Assembly (NCBI RefSeq): GCF_932526225.1 | Contig: NC_064039.1 | Span: 13,970,139 to 14,034,138, forward strand | Source: Nematostella vectensis | Taxonomy: Eukaryota > Cnidaria > Anthozoa > Actiniaria > Edwardsiidae | DNA length: 64,000 bases | Direction of reading: 5' to 3' | In this document: positions 31,958 through 44,720 of the stretch, piece by piece | Position numbering within the stretch: the first letter of the stretch is position 1 | Layout of the letters: every line of letters starts with the position of its first letter | Notes under the pieces: model-generated | What the model was told of the DNA's origin: nothing | The model's input: the letters and a program-made list of their open reading frames with translations, nothing else | Databases searched by the model: none | Made by a program: the position numbers and the translations under genes

Positions 31958-32639
31958 CATTTATCAAAACACAAGCAAACCGGGCGCGTTGGTTAAATGG
32001 ACGTTTGCCGTGAAATAAATTTCAAATAACTTAATGTGTCATTAATGTTTTAATATTCGCATTATACAGAATTTTTCTCTGTTATTTGGTGTGCCAAGTT
32101 TAAATCTGATTTGATCTAACACAGAAAATAGAGGGAAAAGAACAGGTAAATTCAGTTGTACGAATTAGTTTGACTGATTAGTCTCTACGGCGAAGAGAAC
32201 GAACGAAAGCTTGCCGATAAAGACATTTGTATTTATCTATATCACACTTCTTCATGCCAGATTCAAGAGAGTCCATATTCATTAACCTATATACTTCATC
32301 TCGACAAGCCCCTCTAAAGTTGAGTCATCGTCTTTCGGTTTCCCATTCAGAGTTGAAACAACACTCCGTGTAGTTCTGTACCAAATGCCAGGGTTTCTTG
32401 AATGCTTTCGCCTTTTACAAGTTCAACTTCCTTAGGGCTTGGAGACCTTAGAAGACTGAACTAATATTCGTCTATTTTCACAGTGTTTTTTAAAATGTAG
32501 AAAGCTTTGGCTTTGTTGTAGAATGTTCGACAAATGAAATATTTTTCTGTACGCGCGCGTTCCCACTTTTGCGCCATTCAGTTTTCTACCAATCAGAGAG
32601 CGAGGCACCGACACGGGAAAAACCCACGGGTATCCCATC

Positions 32640-33720
32640 GTGACCACGAGAATTTTATCGTACAGCTATACAACTTTCCTATGACTGTGGGGCTCCGCTA
32701 TGACAACCAAACTTGGCAGGTGTCATATATGTGTCAAGGATGTGCAAAACTGGGGTTTGCACATCGATGACGTCACTAGAATCAAAATATGCTGACGTCA
32801 TCAAAAAATATATATTTCACGAAGGAAACATCATATGGCAACCAAACTCGGTCGGTGTCATGTTGGTGTCAAGGGGTGTGCTCCAATATGGCCACGTGAT
32901 TGTGATATCATCAATGACGTCACTAGAAGCAAAATATGCCGACGTCATCAAAACAAAAAAAAAAAACATTCATATCTCGTGAAAGAAACATTGTATAACA
33001 ACCAAACTTGGTAGGTGTCATGTATGTGTCAAGGACGGTGCCAAATTATGGTCAAGTAATGCGTGACGTCATCGATGACGTCACTTTAAGAAAAAATATG
33101 CTGATGTCATCAAAATAAAAAAAAATATTTATATTTCACGAAGGAAACATCGTATTGCAACCAAATTCGGTAGGTGTCATGTAGATGTCAAGGGGGGTGC
33201 AACAATATGGTCACGTGTTGTGTGACGTCATCGGTGACCTCACTTAAAGCAAAAAACCGTGATTAAAAGCAAAAACATTCATATCTCTTGAAAGAAACAT
33301 TGTTTCACAAACGAAGTTGGCAGGTGTCATGTTTGTGTCAAGGGGGGTGCAACAATATGGTCAAGTGATTTGTGACGTCATCGAAGACGTCACTAAAAGC
33401 AAAAGTATTCTTATTTCATTAAGAACAAAAATGTCCATATCTCGTGAATAAAACATCATAACAACCAATCTTAGTATGTGTCATAAGGGCTTCAAGGGGT
33501 GCAACAATATAGTCACGTAATTGTGTCGTCATCAATGACGTCACTAAAAGCAAAAATATGCTGACGTCATCAAAATAATATATATATATATATATTATAA
33601 TTAAAGAAACATCATGTGACAACAAAACTCGATAGGCGAGATGGGGTGCAATCAAATGGTCACGTGACGTCATCGATGACGTCAATAGATTAAAACTACC
33701 CTGACGCAAAAATATCGTAT
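32640..33720. repeat. Degenerate 155-160-bp tandem repeat rich in TGACGTCA
   Basis: Six to seven units marked by GAAAGAAACATNGTA at about 32820, 32979, 33137, 33288, 33445 and 33601, each with CCAAACTNGGTAGGTGTCAT and one to three TGACGTCA palindromes (at least ten in total). It lies between the two divergent gene starts. A block of CRE-type sites is what is seen; regulatory function is inference. Confidence 0.65.
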
Positions 33721-34179
33721 GACAACTAAACGTGTTATGTGCCATGTAGGTGTGGGGGGGAAGTGGGTATTGTCAAGTCCTGAAGACACAATTCTGAGCG
33801 CTAGTCTAAACACAACACTAGCTTTTACTTTTAACGACCGAGCTCTACACATTCGGCGTGCTCTCTCCTCGCAAGCATCTCCATGGTAACATAAAAAATA
33901 ACGTACATAACAGGCATAACAAGTTGGTCGCGTGATCTGTGAAATCGTTGACGTCGTCAAAAACAGAAATAATAACATTTAATATTTCTTAAATTATTAA
34001 GCGAAAAAAGCAAAGATTTGGTCGTTTGGAGCTCCGCTTTTAGGCAATGCCTAAATCTATATAGTACAAAGAACACATGTCAAAAGCAGGCCTCTGCCCC
34101 CCCTCCCCCTCCCCCCAAAAAAAACAAAATGTCATAGCTATGGCCATTAATAACAAATGATTTGTTTGAGTTTTAGGAA

Positions 34180-35122
34180 TTCTTTCGGTAAAATGTTGCT
34201 TTTTTTCAAAATTGATTATGTTAATTGGAATAACGTGTCTTATGTTCGCATTTCTTGAATCTTCATGACTTATTTTTTAGCGTTCAATTCGAGATATCCT
34301 TTGATATAAAATCATATCACTGGGAATACTTTTTTTCCATTTCATAAAAATATTGGGACTTAACTATTTGCTATATTAGGGTTATTTGATATAATGTAAT
34401 TCCTAAGAAACGGTTTCGGATATTATTTATTGATAATTAGACTACCAAATTCATGGGGTAAATTGATGTTATTATATAAAACAATTTCTTGAATCACTTG
34501 GTTGTATTTTGTTTGACGTTTTGGCAATGCTGCCTTCACCCAGTGATTCAAGAAATTGTTTTATATAGCATAAGAAGATCACTGCACAGGACCAAAGGCA
34601 CTACTGATGTAATTATATCATAATACCCTACCGGCTAACTGAATACCATCTGAACTATTTTAATAACAAAGAAGAAAAGACACAAGGGTATTTTCAATTA
34701 TTTTAACTCTGACGTCGACGAACGAGCGGTGGGGATCATGGAATGATAAAGAAAACTTCTAGGTGCAGTAATTGAGTCTTTTATAAAGGTCTAGCTGTGA
34801 TATGGTAATAGCGATATAGAACAGATCTCCTAACTGAATATCTTAACTATTTTAAAAGTTAATGAACTAAAAAGACTTTATTTTATTCACTTAGCTTCAT
34901 TTTCCGATCTTTAAAATTGTCACTTTTAAATAAGTTCATTATCGCACTTAGGCAAGAAAACGACTGAATTTTTACCCCAGATCTGCCTACTCGTTGTGAT
35001 CTGAGAGGCAGGGGGTCCTGATAGTTGTTTGCTTGGCGATCTCATACCTGTTCAGATTGATAACAGATGCCGGACTGAGAGAGTCCGCGATCAATTCAGG
35101 GTGAGAAGCGAGCAAAACAACT
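34180..35122 (+). promoter_or_regulatory. Conserved 5' flank of copy 2
   Basis: Inverted homologue of 28690-29400. Shared words include TTCTTGAATCTTCATGACTT, the ATTACTGCACATTGATG-like block and GCAAAACAACTATGAAG at the start codon. A 95-bp hairpin element is inserted at 34473-34567. Confidence 0.4.
34473..34567. mobile_element. 95-bp hairpin element upstream of copy 2
   Basis: 25-bp perfect inverted arms, TATATAAAACAATTTCTTGA(ATCAC) at 34473-34497 and its complement at 34543-34567. Absent from the homologous flank of copy 1. No clear target duplication. Confidence 0.5.
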
Positions 35123-35814
35123 ATGAAGAGAGATGAGGTAGGTACCATATAGGGTCATTATTTATATATCATAATTTTTTCTACACTTTTTATATTTTTT
35201 TAGTTCTTTTTTCTCAGGAACTAAGGAAAACTATGTAGTAGAACATTTGTGCTATTAGAATTTGCTTTAGGCTCTAACACAAGGCCGTAGCTAGCACGGG
35301 GACATACAAGGGGGCAGGTATATGTACAAAAAGCGCCTAAATATCCGAGGTTTAACCCCGTTTACAAAAATTCCTGGTTACAGTCTCAGGTTATTTCTCT
35401 CCGTCTAACAAAAATGGCTTCTGTAAAACGTTACATTTTCAAAAAAAATCATTTATGCATAGGCTATCGAAATTATTTGTATTCCATTTTATCGTAAGGC
35501 CATATAAAAAGTTATTGTCGTTTCTGGTCGCCTACCGTCTCTAATATTTTTGCCATATGCAATTCCTTGTTTATTTATTTTTTAGTCTTTTTACTGTAAA
35601 ACCGTCAGAGATCGTACAAGCTTAAAATTGAAAGAAAGACTTTTAACCACAAATCAAAAGCTCCGTTCGGGTAAACCCTTCCACTGCAGAAGAATTGCCT
35701 GATTATGAGCTATTTAACGCATGCACGGTATTCTTCTGTATTTGGTTCGATTATAGGTGATTTTAGCCATTCTCTTCGTTGCCATAGTGGCGGCATTTTG
35801 GAGAGCAAACGCAG
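35123..35814 (+). CDS. Copy 2 signal-peptide exons 1 and 2
   Basis: A 15-nt first coding exon (35123-35137, MKRDE) is followed by GTAGGT. The 58-nt second exon (35757-35814) lies between TTATAG and GTGAGT and encodes a hydrophobic core (ILAILFVAIVAAFW) ending in A-N-A. It is phase 0 in and phase 1 out, as lectin exon A requires. The same pair occurs in inverted orientation for copy 1 (28660-28674 and 22429-22486), which strongly supports both. These exons are too short for ORF-based detection. Confidence 0.8.
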
Positions 35815-38800
35815 GTGAGTCTAACATGATTGAGTGTCGTAGTGGAAGTGTTTAGAACGTAGACATGTCATTCCAATCTCCGCAAAGACTCGAAATAGTT
35901 TATTCAGCTTAAAAAGCACTTCGTCCACTGTTTCATTCATCTAGGTGAAAATTCTCGGTCCCAACCATCGCAAAAACAAAGCTTCTTATCAAAACTAGCC
36001 GATTTCGGGTTCGTGTTAGGCAGTGGTTAGTGCCCAACAGTCGGAAAGATCCTTAATGCTTTATCTCAAATCTAGTTTTGCTGCGCAACAATTGGTATCC
36101 CCAATGCACACTTAATATTTTTCCTTACTTATGGAAAATTTTTTTTTTAATGTATGAAGATCAGAACGCAAGAAATAACGGAGATGCCCGTCAAGTATAA
36201 TAATTTATGTACTTTTATCCACTTTCTTGTCTTTCTTTTAGAACGGAATTTATAAGAATGATACTGAAATTCCTATGTTGCTTCTAAGGCAGATTTCTAT
36301 GTTCTCTTTCAGTTTTTGCTTGGGTTTTCGTTTTTTCCAGTCAGTCAGTTGACTGGTTAGCATATACTTCCTACAATGAATTCTTAGTAGTTGATATTTT
36401 CAATAATTAAAATGTATTTTTTTCAATAGATATATTTTTAAAATCTTACAAAAGTATCTCTTCTAAGACTGCAATAGTTTTTCTTTTATAAAATGTAATG
36501 GCATTCTACTAGTACCTCCGTTACCATGTGAGTTACTTCAAAAAAAATTTTTCTTTAATGTACTATAGGTTTTAATTGCCTTAAAACATATCTGCCCAAA
36601 GTTATAAAAGAGGGGATTCGTAAAACTTGTAGTCCCAATTTACAGAAATTAATAAGACTTTAAAAATAAAAAATATTCTTTCTTGATGATTTTTGGATTA
36701 ATTCAGCTATCAGAAAACAATACAAAAACAAAAATATTGATGTTATGTTGTGCTTTTAGGTATATAGATTGAGCCAATGATACTTTTGGAAATTTAAAAG
36801 CATGTCTCCTATGCCAAAAAGCGATTTTGTTAAAATTTCTGAGAAATGTTATTATAGTTTCATTGTTTCAAAAAATGAATTTAAGATTAAAATTATAGTT
36901 ATAAAACAACCTTATATATCTTTTTTTGTTTTAAAAGATTACATGATACGTTTTTCGGGTCCTGTATACTGAATATTTTTACTTTAATTTAAGACACAAA
37001 CATTTAAAAAAGCTTGTTATGACTTTTTCCCAATTTTCAACCCCTCGATGTGTCCATTTAGAATGGGTGCAAAATGCCAGTTTTGTGGATTTTTTTAAGA
37101 GAAGGAGGGGGGTCAAACAAGTTTTTGGGGTTTCCTTTGGGTTTCTCTATACCGAAAAAAATGCTTAATTCCTGGGGGGGGGGGGGTGGTCAACAAAGTT
37201 TTGATGTTTGCAAAGAGGGTTGCAAAGAAAACTCAAGTGGAGTGGCGCTGAATATACCCCCCGTCATAAATAATGAACACTCCCTAAAAGCAATGAAAAA
37301 AACATTCAATTCCGACATTAAAGGTCAATTCAGAATCGCTTCGATTCCGACAACAAAGCTCAAATCAGATTCGCTTGCAAACCAATTTTCTAAATTAAAT
37401 ATTTTCTAAATTAAATTTCAATCTCATATTGCTTGCCCTTTCTCAACAAATATAAAATACTTTGAACTCACTATGCTGACAATTTACTGGGTCATTTGGT
37501 CCATTGAGGACCTTTCCCGACTGTCGGTTATATAGCCATGCGTTCGTATTATGAACAATGAAGTAAACTATACCTGAGTCACTAAGTAAAAGATAAAATA
37601 TCTAAATGCCCCTTTTTGCTATTTTCTTTTTATGGAAATACAGGGAACCTAGCTCTTCGCCAGCCCACTGCATCCTTGAATATATGGGAAGGCAGAGCAC
37701 CTCCTCACCTCGCTGTGGATGGGGTTAACATGTCGAATTTTTTCACTGGGTCTACCATCTGGTGCTTTGGGACCTCCCCAGACCCTACTCACGGAGGGTG
37801 GTGGCGGGTGGACCTCGGACGGACCCACGTGGTGGACGAAGTGTTTATCATATCAAGGGGAGATTGTTGCCCAGAGAGACTGGCAGGACTGGAAGTCAGA
37901 GTTGGTACGTGTTGATTTAGTCATAGGTGAACATCATCATTGTTGTTTTTTATAATTGTTGATTTAGTTTTAGATGAGCATCATAAACCCTCTGGCAGTG
38001 ACCACCCTCAATGATAGTGCTTACAATGCTTACTAACAATACACTCAAGGGGGTACTTGATTTGGAGCTAGCTCTGCTGTGCCTTTCGCACCAGTATAAC
38101 TGGTGGGAATTCAAGAAATGAATAATAAATAAATGAATTCATTTTATACTTATCAGAATCATAGCTGGTAAGACCAGTTTTTTTCCCAGCGGCCGCGGTG
38201 ACGAATTCCAAATTCAGCCCCCCCCCCCCCCCCCCCCTTCCCCTCGCAAACATGGTAACCATTTGTATCCGCTAGTCAAGTAAACAAATGTAGGCGTTTT
38301 TTTGTAGAAACTTTAAAATAAAAGACGAACAACATTATTTACCATCTACATCCATAGTGCCATCCTAGGCCCAATCACTCCGCTCGCTAGTCGGTTTTTT
38401 CTTTCTTCTTCACTTGACTTCGCCGCTCAGACAAACAAAACAGTCAAACTATTCAGGGATTTAGCTTTCTGTGAGTATATTAAGTTAGACTTGTTTTTTT
38501 CTTCTGGATATTGTAGTTTATCCATTTAAAATCAACATTCTCATGTCATATCAGGAGACAGCCTGGTGAATAACGGAATAGAGAACCCCATGTGTGGAAG
38601 TAAGATAACCACGGGACCTATCAACAAGCCCATCTACTGCAGTCCGGGTCTGCGAGGTCGCTATGTCGTACTATACATCCCTGGAGTGAATAACAGACTT
38701 GAGATATGCGAGGTCATGGTGAACCGGAACCCGACAGGTAACCAAAATCCCTAGGGAGGGAGGTAGGGGTGTTGAGCTTCGTCGAGGTCCCTATGCCTTA

Positions 38801-41800
38801 TTCTATATTCCTTGGGCATACAGCAAACTTATGATATGTGTTATATATTCAGATTGCTATTGTCATGCGCAGTAGCCTCTCCGACTGCTCATGCGCAGTT
38901 AGGAGATGGCGAGCATGTGCTTTTTGAGTTCGGCAATGTTTACGTTCCAGAGTTAAAGTTTAACAGTGTTACATACTGTCTCTTTTATTGGATTATTATT
39001 TTCAACCTGACTACCCAATACACTACAATATGCGGGGTTATGGCCAAACTTAGGATAAGGTGAATTGGCTAGCTACTCATTTACTTTGAAACACGTCTCA
39101 AATGCGAACCTGTTTCTTATTATGTGTCTCCAATCTTCATCCTCCCCATAGCATCCCTAGGCTCCCAAGTTTCCCTTCTCCCCTCCGCATTTGACTAGTA
39201 CTTGGTCTGGCCTCCTGCTGATAAACCCCGTACTAGAATACACGTGAGGATGGCAAACTTAATCAACAGTTGAAGAAGATTTCATCAATTTGGCGGAGAG
39301 GGGGAGGGGAGGGGGTAGGAGAGGAGATGGGACCTCTATGCATCGCTTTTCAACCCGTCGACATGACAAACAGCATCCTGCAAAGCTATGGTTTACTTGA
39401 ACCCTACAGTTAATGCTCTCTCGTCGTGGACATTCAGGAACGAGTCTCTTTCAGGGTATTTGTATTGCAGCCTCTTCATCATCAAACTAATGGTGCTTCT
39501 GAATGGCCCCTACCAAGTTTGATTGTCTGAAGATGTTTCTATTTAAGATGTGCAACCCCGTCCCCTGGGTAATTTGCCATATGGCGTCAGATACTGAAAA
39601 TTACCCCGAAGACCCTGGGGACGAGGTGATGAGATGTGAATACTTTTGTTTTTGATGAGCTGAGAATATTTTGGTTCTTGATGACGTCACACACCATGTG
39701 ACTAACTTGTTGCCCCCCCCCCCCCCCCCCCCACCACCGCTTCACTTTTTTATTCTCTTATTTCTTAATCTTAGGTATGGTGTACCTCTAGGGGGTGCTT
39801 TGGGCCGCGTCAGTGCTCCGCTATAAACCATAATGCATATATGCAAATATGCAGGAGTCTTAACTAAAAATCTGCTGTTATATTTTGTTTTAATTTCTAG
39901 TGAATCTTGAGTTGAAAAAACCTACGACCCAGATTTCTCTTTATGGTGCCGGCGATGCTTCACGAGCTGTTGATGGGAACACTGACGGGATCTTTGCCAG
40001 AGGGAGCTGTACGCACACTTCTGCGCATACTAATCCCTGGTGGCGCGTGGACCTGGGCACTACTCATCCAGTCTCGGAAGTGTTCCTGGTGAATCGTGTG
40101 AAAGATTCAGAGAGATTGCAAAATGCTGAAGTCAGAGTTGGTGAGTAATTACATTTTAAATATATAAGCCTGGCACCTTTTGGGGATACTGAGATAATGA
40201 GAATTGTTGACCGTTGCCATATTGCACAACGTTTAAGTCAAAGCTGATGAGTGATGTAGGTAACTGTACTAATAGACACTGAAGTCGCTGGAACGATTCT
40301 GATTGGCCGCTCAGATCATGTGGTCTAGGCGATTCAAACACTTTGAAACAGCTGCTCTGCCATTCTCTCGGGCAAAATTCTCTAGAAGCGGAAGTGAAAT
40401 TCCAAAAGTACGGTGTGTTCATTGAAATGATGCTAATGCGTTTGCAGTTATTTTCCATTCAATTTTTTTTTATTTCTTGCACCGTAACACATGCTTTGTA
40501 AGGCCTTTTCTATATAAAGAGTTAAAATCCTCTATGTCCTGATAAAGTTGATAGCTGGAAATTAGTTGTTAGATGATGACTCATCACATAAAGACATCAA
40601 CAGGATGTGTCAAGAAGGCCATTTCACTGATAAGTCAGGTTGTCTGAGAAAGTCACTGCTACTGTAAAGATAATAAATGAACATCACATTCACAAAGTTA
40701 CGGTCAGTTCTTGTAATACTATAATATCTATTCATAAATGATTGTGACCTATAATGCGCATTACATATTTTGCAAACATGGAACTGCTAAGAAATCACTC
40801 GTCTTCCTGAGCCAGGGTTGATGTCTCCCCCCAGGAGACTCTCTGACCGATAACAGCAACACCAATCCTCGCTGTGGAGACATGTTCTCCATGGCAACAC
40901 TGCAGAAGCTATCCATCTACTGCAAGCCGAGGAGATCAGGACGCTATGTGAACGTGCGTCTGGTGGGAGCTAATATGGTTTTCACCCTGTGTGAGGTGGA
41001 GGTGTACTCCGAGAGCAAAGGTACGTGTGTGGGGGGGAGGGGAGGAGAGGAGAGGAGGGATTCATGGGGAATTTTAACTGGTACTCACCTTTTGTGAGGT
41101 GGAGGTGTACTCCGAGAGCAAAGGTGCGTGTGTGTGGGGAGGGGGTTGAATTCTGACTGGTACTGGCCCTGTGGTGCGTACGCAAAGGTATCTACACCGA
41201 GTGCAAAGGTGCGTACGCAAAGGTGACTACTTCGAGAGCAAAGTTACGTACGCAAAGGTGTCTACTCCGAGAGCAAAGATGCGTACGCAAAGGTGTCTAC
41301 TCCGAGAGAAAAGATGCGTACGCAAAGGTGTCTACTCCGAGAGGTGAATGGTGAATGGAGATACTTGATATTTGAGCCTCTATCTGTTCGTGCATGTAGT
41401 AAGAGCTAACATGATACTCATCCTTTTTGAGGTGAGGTCTATGGACAGTAAAGGTAACATAAGGGAGAGAAACTGGAGACACTGGATATTTGTCCCTTTA
41501 TCTGTGCGTGCATATGATGCAGAATTTGGGTCGTGCCGGAGAAGGGTAACTCTCGCTGTAGAGAGAAGATGGTGAAGAACCTTTCAATGCTAGGATGACC
41601 CTGTTTGTGAACTTTGTGTTGTGGACATGTTCCATGTTTGTAATCAATAATAATTTGTAATCACTAGGCCATTCCAGCTATAAGCATGCGCGCACACTCG
41701 ACATGGAAACCTACCTCGTCTACCGTCATACAGCGCGCGCTTTATTTGATGCATGACGGTAGTTGAGAAAGGTTTCTATTGAAATGCGCACGCGAGCTTA

Positions 41801-43554
41801 TAGCTCGAAAGGCCTTTTGGAATAGTGCGAAGGGTGTGCTTTACGGGTAAAACAAATAATTCTTCTTTCTCGTCAACAGCTGTGATCCTCAACAAACCCC
41901 CACCACCGGAGGTGCCTGAAATCTACGACATTCAAGCTACTTTTGCAAACTTTACATGCCCCGAGGCGTTTGGGTACCCTGTGCCAGATGTAGCCTGGGT
42001 ACTAAATGGCAAAGTTTACCAAAACGGTTCTAGTCGTCATTTTCGGACACCAGCCTTGGAGGGTGTGGCGTATGGGGACTTGACATTGGAGTGCATCGTG
42101 TCCAACAAACACGGCTCTGACTTCTACCAGTTTCCTGTTCACCATCTCAGTAAGTGTTGACTGTTATTTCCCATGAACGTCGCTGTTTGTCTGGGAGAAA
42201 GAGCCATTGCTTACCAGTAAGCAAATAAATATACGAATGCCTAAATAAATGAATACCTGAATTAATGAATGAATAAAAAAATACCTAACTAAACAAACAA
42301 ATAAATAAAAAAGAATAAATAAAAGAAGTAATAGATAAATAAAAAGACCTGGAATGTCTCATGCGTTCTATTTACTCCGCTGCAAAATGGGTGATTTATT
42401 CGAATTTTGAGCAAACTTCAAAAGACAACGCTCTATATGACAAAATGGTAAAATCCACACGTTCCTACCAAAAAACATTGACCTATTCTCTGGTTTATAA
42501 TTTTCCCTTCATTACAGGTCACCTCATGATGTGTCGAGATCACCAGACCAAAAATCATCCCACACGAGATGCCACATATAAAGTCACAGGGAGCTTTAGC
42601 AACGACGGTGATATCAATGAGACGAAATGGCGGCGATACGAAGCGGGGTCAGCACCCATGCAGGTACAATTTCAAAAATGATATCTGTTCTTTTCCATTT
42701 TCCCAAATGGGATCTTTTTGACACTATTTTAGTTAGGTTGAATGATAAAACGCTGGCTTCACTTTAGGCTGTGTCTATTTTTGATATTTATTTTAATGAA
42801 TTCTTAAAAGAATTTCCATGTTTCTGCGATCGAGGTTAGGGTCGTGTGCTCGTGCCATCCTGCACCCTTCACTACGATTCTTTGAGTTCTGCTTTATTTT
42901 TTCCTAAGTGGAAAGTAATTTATATCTCTTCCACCCCACCATTAGCTCGCCGAGTCGTGCGTACCTACCCATCGCTGCAACACCAAGGCCACCGGATGGA
43001 TGACGGAACCTCATCCCAGCGCCCGCGATGGCGTGGTACAGCGGACAGTGTGTTTTCACTGGGACGATGATTGCTGCCGTTATCAGACGCAAATCTTTGT
43101 CCGCCGTTGCCATGGATTCTACGTCTACAGACTTAAAGCGCTGAAGTTTGCTGTGGAGGCAAGATACTGCACTAGAGGTACTAGAAGCTGAAACATCGAT
43201 TGGTTCACCATCAAAGTCAGAATCTTTTAAAATGTCTTGTTTCCCCCACTCTTTGTTTTAGCACTTGTGACACCATACGATGAAAGCATCTTGATGTCCC
43301 AGTACATATCCTCATCCGGTTACGACAACTACGCGTTACGAAGTCACGCAGTCGCCATAGAGCAAGATGTCACGGTGGAAGATTGCGTTATGTTCTGCAT
43401 GTTGGATTGCAGGTGTCAATCACTAAACTACAATACAAGCAGCCAAACTTGCGAGATCAACAACTCGACCAGACACGAGAGCGAAGATGATGTTACATTG
43501 AGAGCAGGAGTGCTCCATTACGAGTCTGTACAGTTTATACAATTCAACGATTAG
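35123..43554 (+). CDS. Copy 2: secreted F-type lectin x2 / Ig / D8C / PAN protein, complete 10-exon model
   Basis: Exons: 35123-35137, 35757-35814, 37644-37904 (A), 38555-38737 (B), 39901-40140 (C), 40835-41020 (D), 41880-42149 (E), 42518-42663 (F), 42946-43177 (G), 43262-43554 (H). All junctions are GT/AG and phases match; the total of 1884 nt encodes 627 aa plus stop. Residues 1-24 are a signal peptide (MKRDE, then a hydrophobic stretch, cleavage expected after A-N-A). Residues 25-172 (A+B) and 173-314 (C+D) are F-type lectin domains with the AVDG, WWRVDLG and GRY..L signatures. Residues 315-404 form an Ig domain (FTC, W, LEC). Residues 405-530 (F+G) are a D8C domain (CVPTHRCNT, GWM, RTVCFHW, CC, FYVY, RYC). 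Residues 531-627 are PAN/apple (DCVMFCMLD, CQSLNY). No membrane or GPI tail is visible, so the product is inferred to be soluble and secreted. Lectin 1 has R-G-D-x4-R, the fucose-binding pattern of the family. A role in glycan recognition is inference; no ligand is visible. Confidence 0.85.
35815..37643 (+). other. Intron signal-A of copy 2
   Basis: AT-rich, with G-runs at about 37103 and 37173. The homologous copy 1 intron (17649-22428) is longer because it contains the nested gene and the reverse transcriptase relic. No gene is visible here. Confidence 0.5.
37644..38737 (+). CDS. Copy 2 exons A and B: F-type lectin domain 1
   Basis: Exons 37644-37904 and 38555-38737, both phase 1-1, together form one F-type lectin domain: NLALRQPTASLNIWEG, AVDG, HGGWWRVDLGRTHVVDEVF, SRGDCCPERL, then RPIYC-like PIYCSPGLRGRYVVLYIPG and LEICEVMV. 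R-G-D-x4-R is intact. The histidine expected about 26 residues before the arginine is replaced by serine in this domain. Confidence 0.83.
39901..41020 (+). CDS. Copy 2 exons C and D: F-type lectin domain 2
   Basis: Exons 39901-40140 and 40835-41020, both phase 1-1. Exon C is unexpanded and reads NLELKKPTTQ, DASRAVDGNTDG, CTHTSAHTNPWWRVDLGTTH, VFLVNRVKDSERL. H-x26-R is present, but R-x-D reads R-V-K, so the canonical fucose site is incomplete. Exon D encodes PRCGDMFSMATLQKLSIYC and LCEVEVYSESK. Confidence 0.83.
41021..41345 (+). repeat. Seed copies of the exon D splice-donor repeat, copy 2
   Basis: After the true donor at 41021, the sequence GAGGTGGAGGTGTACTCCGA, then GAGCAAAGGTGCGT recurs at 41096-41127, followed by about five 35-bp units (TCTACTCCGAGAGCAAAG then a GTGCGTACGCAAAGGT-like tail) to 41345. 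Confidence 0.7.
41667..41814. mobile_element. 148-bp MITE in intron D-E of copy 2
   Basis: Inverted counterpart of 11348-11494 at the same intron position, with ends GGCCATTCCAGCTATAAGC and GCTTATAGCTCGAAAGGCC. Confidence 0.65.
41880..42149 (+). CDS. Copy 2 exon E: Ig domain
   Basis: A 270-nt phase 1-1 exon with FTCPEAFGYPVPDVAWVLNG and LTLECIVSNKHG. Its length equals copy 3. Confidence 0.83.
42518..43177 (+). CDS. Copy 2 exons F and G: D8C domain
   Basis: Exons 42518-42663 (phase 1-0) and 42946-43177 (phase 0-1). The joined sequence gives WRRYEAGSAPMQ followed by LAESCVPTHRCNTKATGW, then RTVCFHWDDDCCRYQTQIF and RRCHGFYVYRL, ARYC. The intron between them is only 282 nt here but 4.8 kb in copy 1. 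Confidence 0.82.
43262..43554 (+). CDS. Copy 2 exon H: PAN/apple domain and stop
   Basis: A 293-nt final exon with DVTVEDCVMFCMLDCRCQSL and CEINNSTRHESEDDV, stop TAG at 43552-43554. The arginine of the LDRRC motif is cysteine here (LDCRC), adding an odd cysteine. Two or three degenerate copies of the stop-codon repeat follow. Confidence 0.82.
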
Positions 43555-43729
43555 ATGCGTGTGGTGTCGGTGATAATGTGTTTGATGTCAACGATTAGAA
43601 GCGGGTGATGTACGACAGTAAAACAATCCCAGAATACACTAGGGTGAAGAGGGCTCCTCTGCGAGGCTGAACTAGTTTAACACTCTGACAAGTAATTGCG
43701 TGATATCAACAATGCGTGTGGTACACGGG

Positions 43730-44720
43730 CCGTAGCGGTGCCGGAAGTAATGATGACTGATTTAGATGATGTTTACACTGGGCGTAGCGGTGCCAGTAGT
43801 AATGATGACTGATTTAGATGATGTTTACACTGGGCGTAGCGGTGCCAGTAGTAATGATGACTGATTTAGATGATGTTTACACTGGGCGTAGCGGTGCCAG
43901 GAGTAATGATGACTGATTTAGATACTGTTTACACTGGACGTAGCGGTGCCAGGAGTAATGATGACTGATTTAGATGATGTTTACACTGGGCGTAGCGGTG
44001 CCAGGAGTAATGATGACTGTTTTAGATGCTGTTTACACTGGCCGTAGCGGTGCCAAGAGTAATGATGACTGATTTAGATGCTGTTTACACGGGCCGCTGC
44101 GGTGCCAGGTGTAATGATGACTGATTTAGATGATGTTTACACTGGGCGTAGCGGTGCCAGTACTAATGATGACTGATTTAGATGCTGTTTACACTGGCCG
44201 TAGCGGTGCCAGGAGTAATGCTGATTGATTTAGATGCTGTTTATACTGGACGTAGCGGTGCCAGTAGTAATGATGACTGATTTAGATGATGTTTACACTG
44301 GGCGTAGCGGTGCCAGGAGTAATGATGACTGATTTAGATGCTGTTTACACTGGGCGTAGCGGTGCCAGTAGTAATGATGACTGATTTAGATACTGTTTAA
44401 ACTGAACGTAGCGGTGCCAGAAGTAATGATGACTGGTGCTGGCGCTATTCGAAAAAGGCGTAGCGGTTCCAGGAGTAATGCTGATTGATTTAGATGCTGT
44501 TTAAACTGGACGTAGCAGTGCCAGTAGTAATGATGACTGATTTAGATGATGTTTACACTGGACGTAGCGGTGCCAGTAGTAATGATGACTGATTTAGATG
44601 CTGTTTACACTGGGCGTAGCGGTGCCAGTAGTAATGATGACTGATTTAGATGATGTTTAAACTGGACGTAGCAGTGCCAGTAGTAATGATGACTGATTTA
44701 GATACTGTTTACACTGGGAG
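43730..44720. repeat. 52-bp minisatellite downstream of copy 2, about 18 units
   Basis: Unit: GGCGTAGCGGTGCCAGTAGT, then AATGATGACTGATTTAGATG and ATGTTTACACTG. Degenerate units continue to about 45130. The same family is inverted at 49230-49880 behind copy 3. Confidence 0.8.

Noticed and set aside
43730-44720. CRISPR-like array
   Set aside because: No unique spacers between repeats. It is an ordinary minisatellite in a eukaryotic genome; the same applies to all other arrays.
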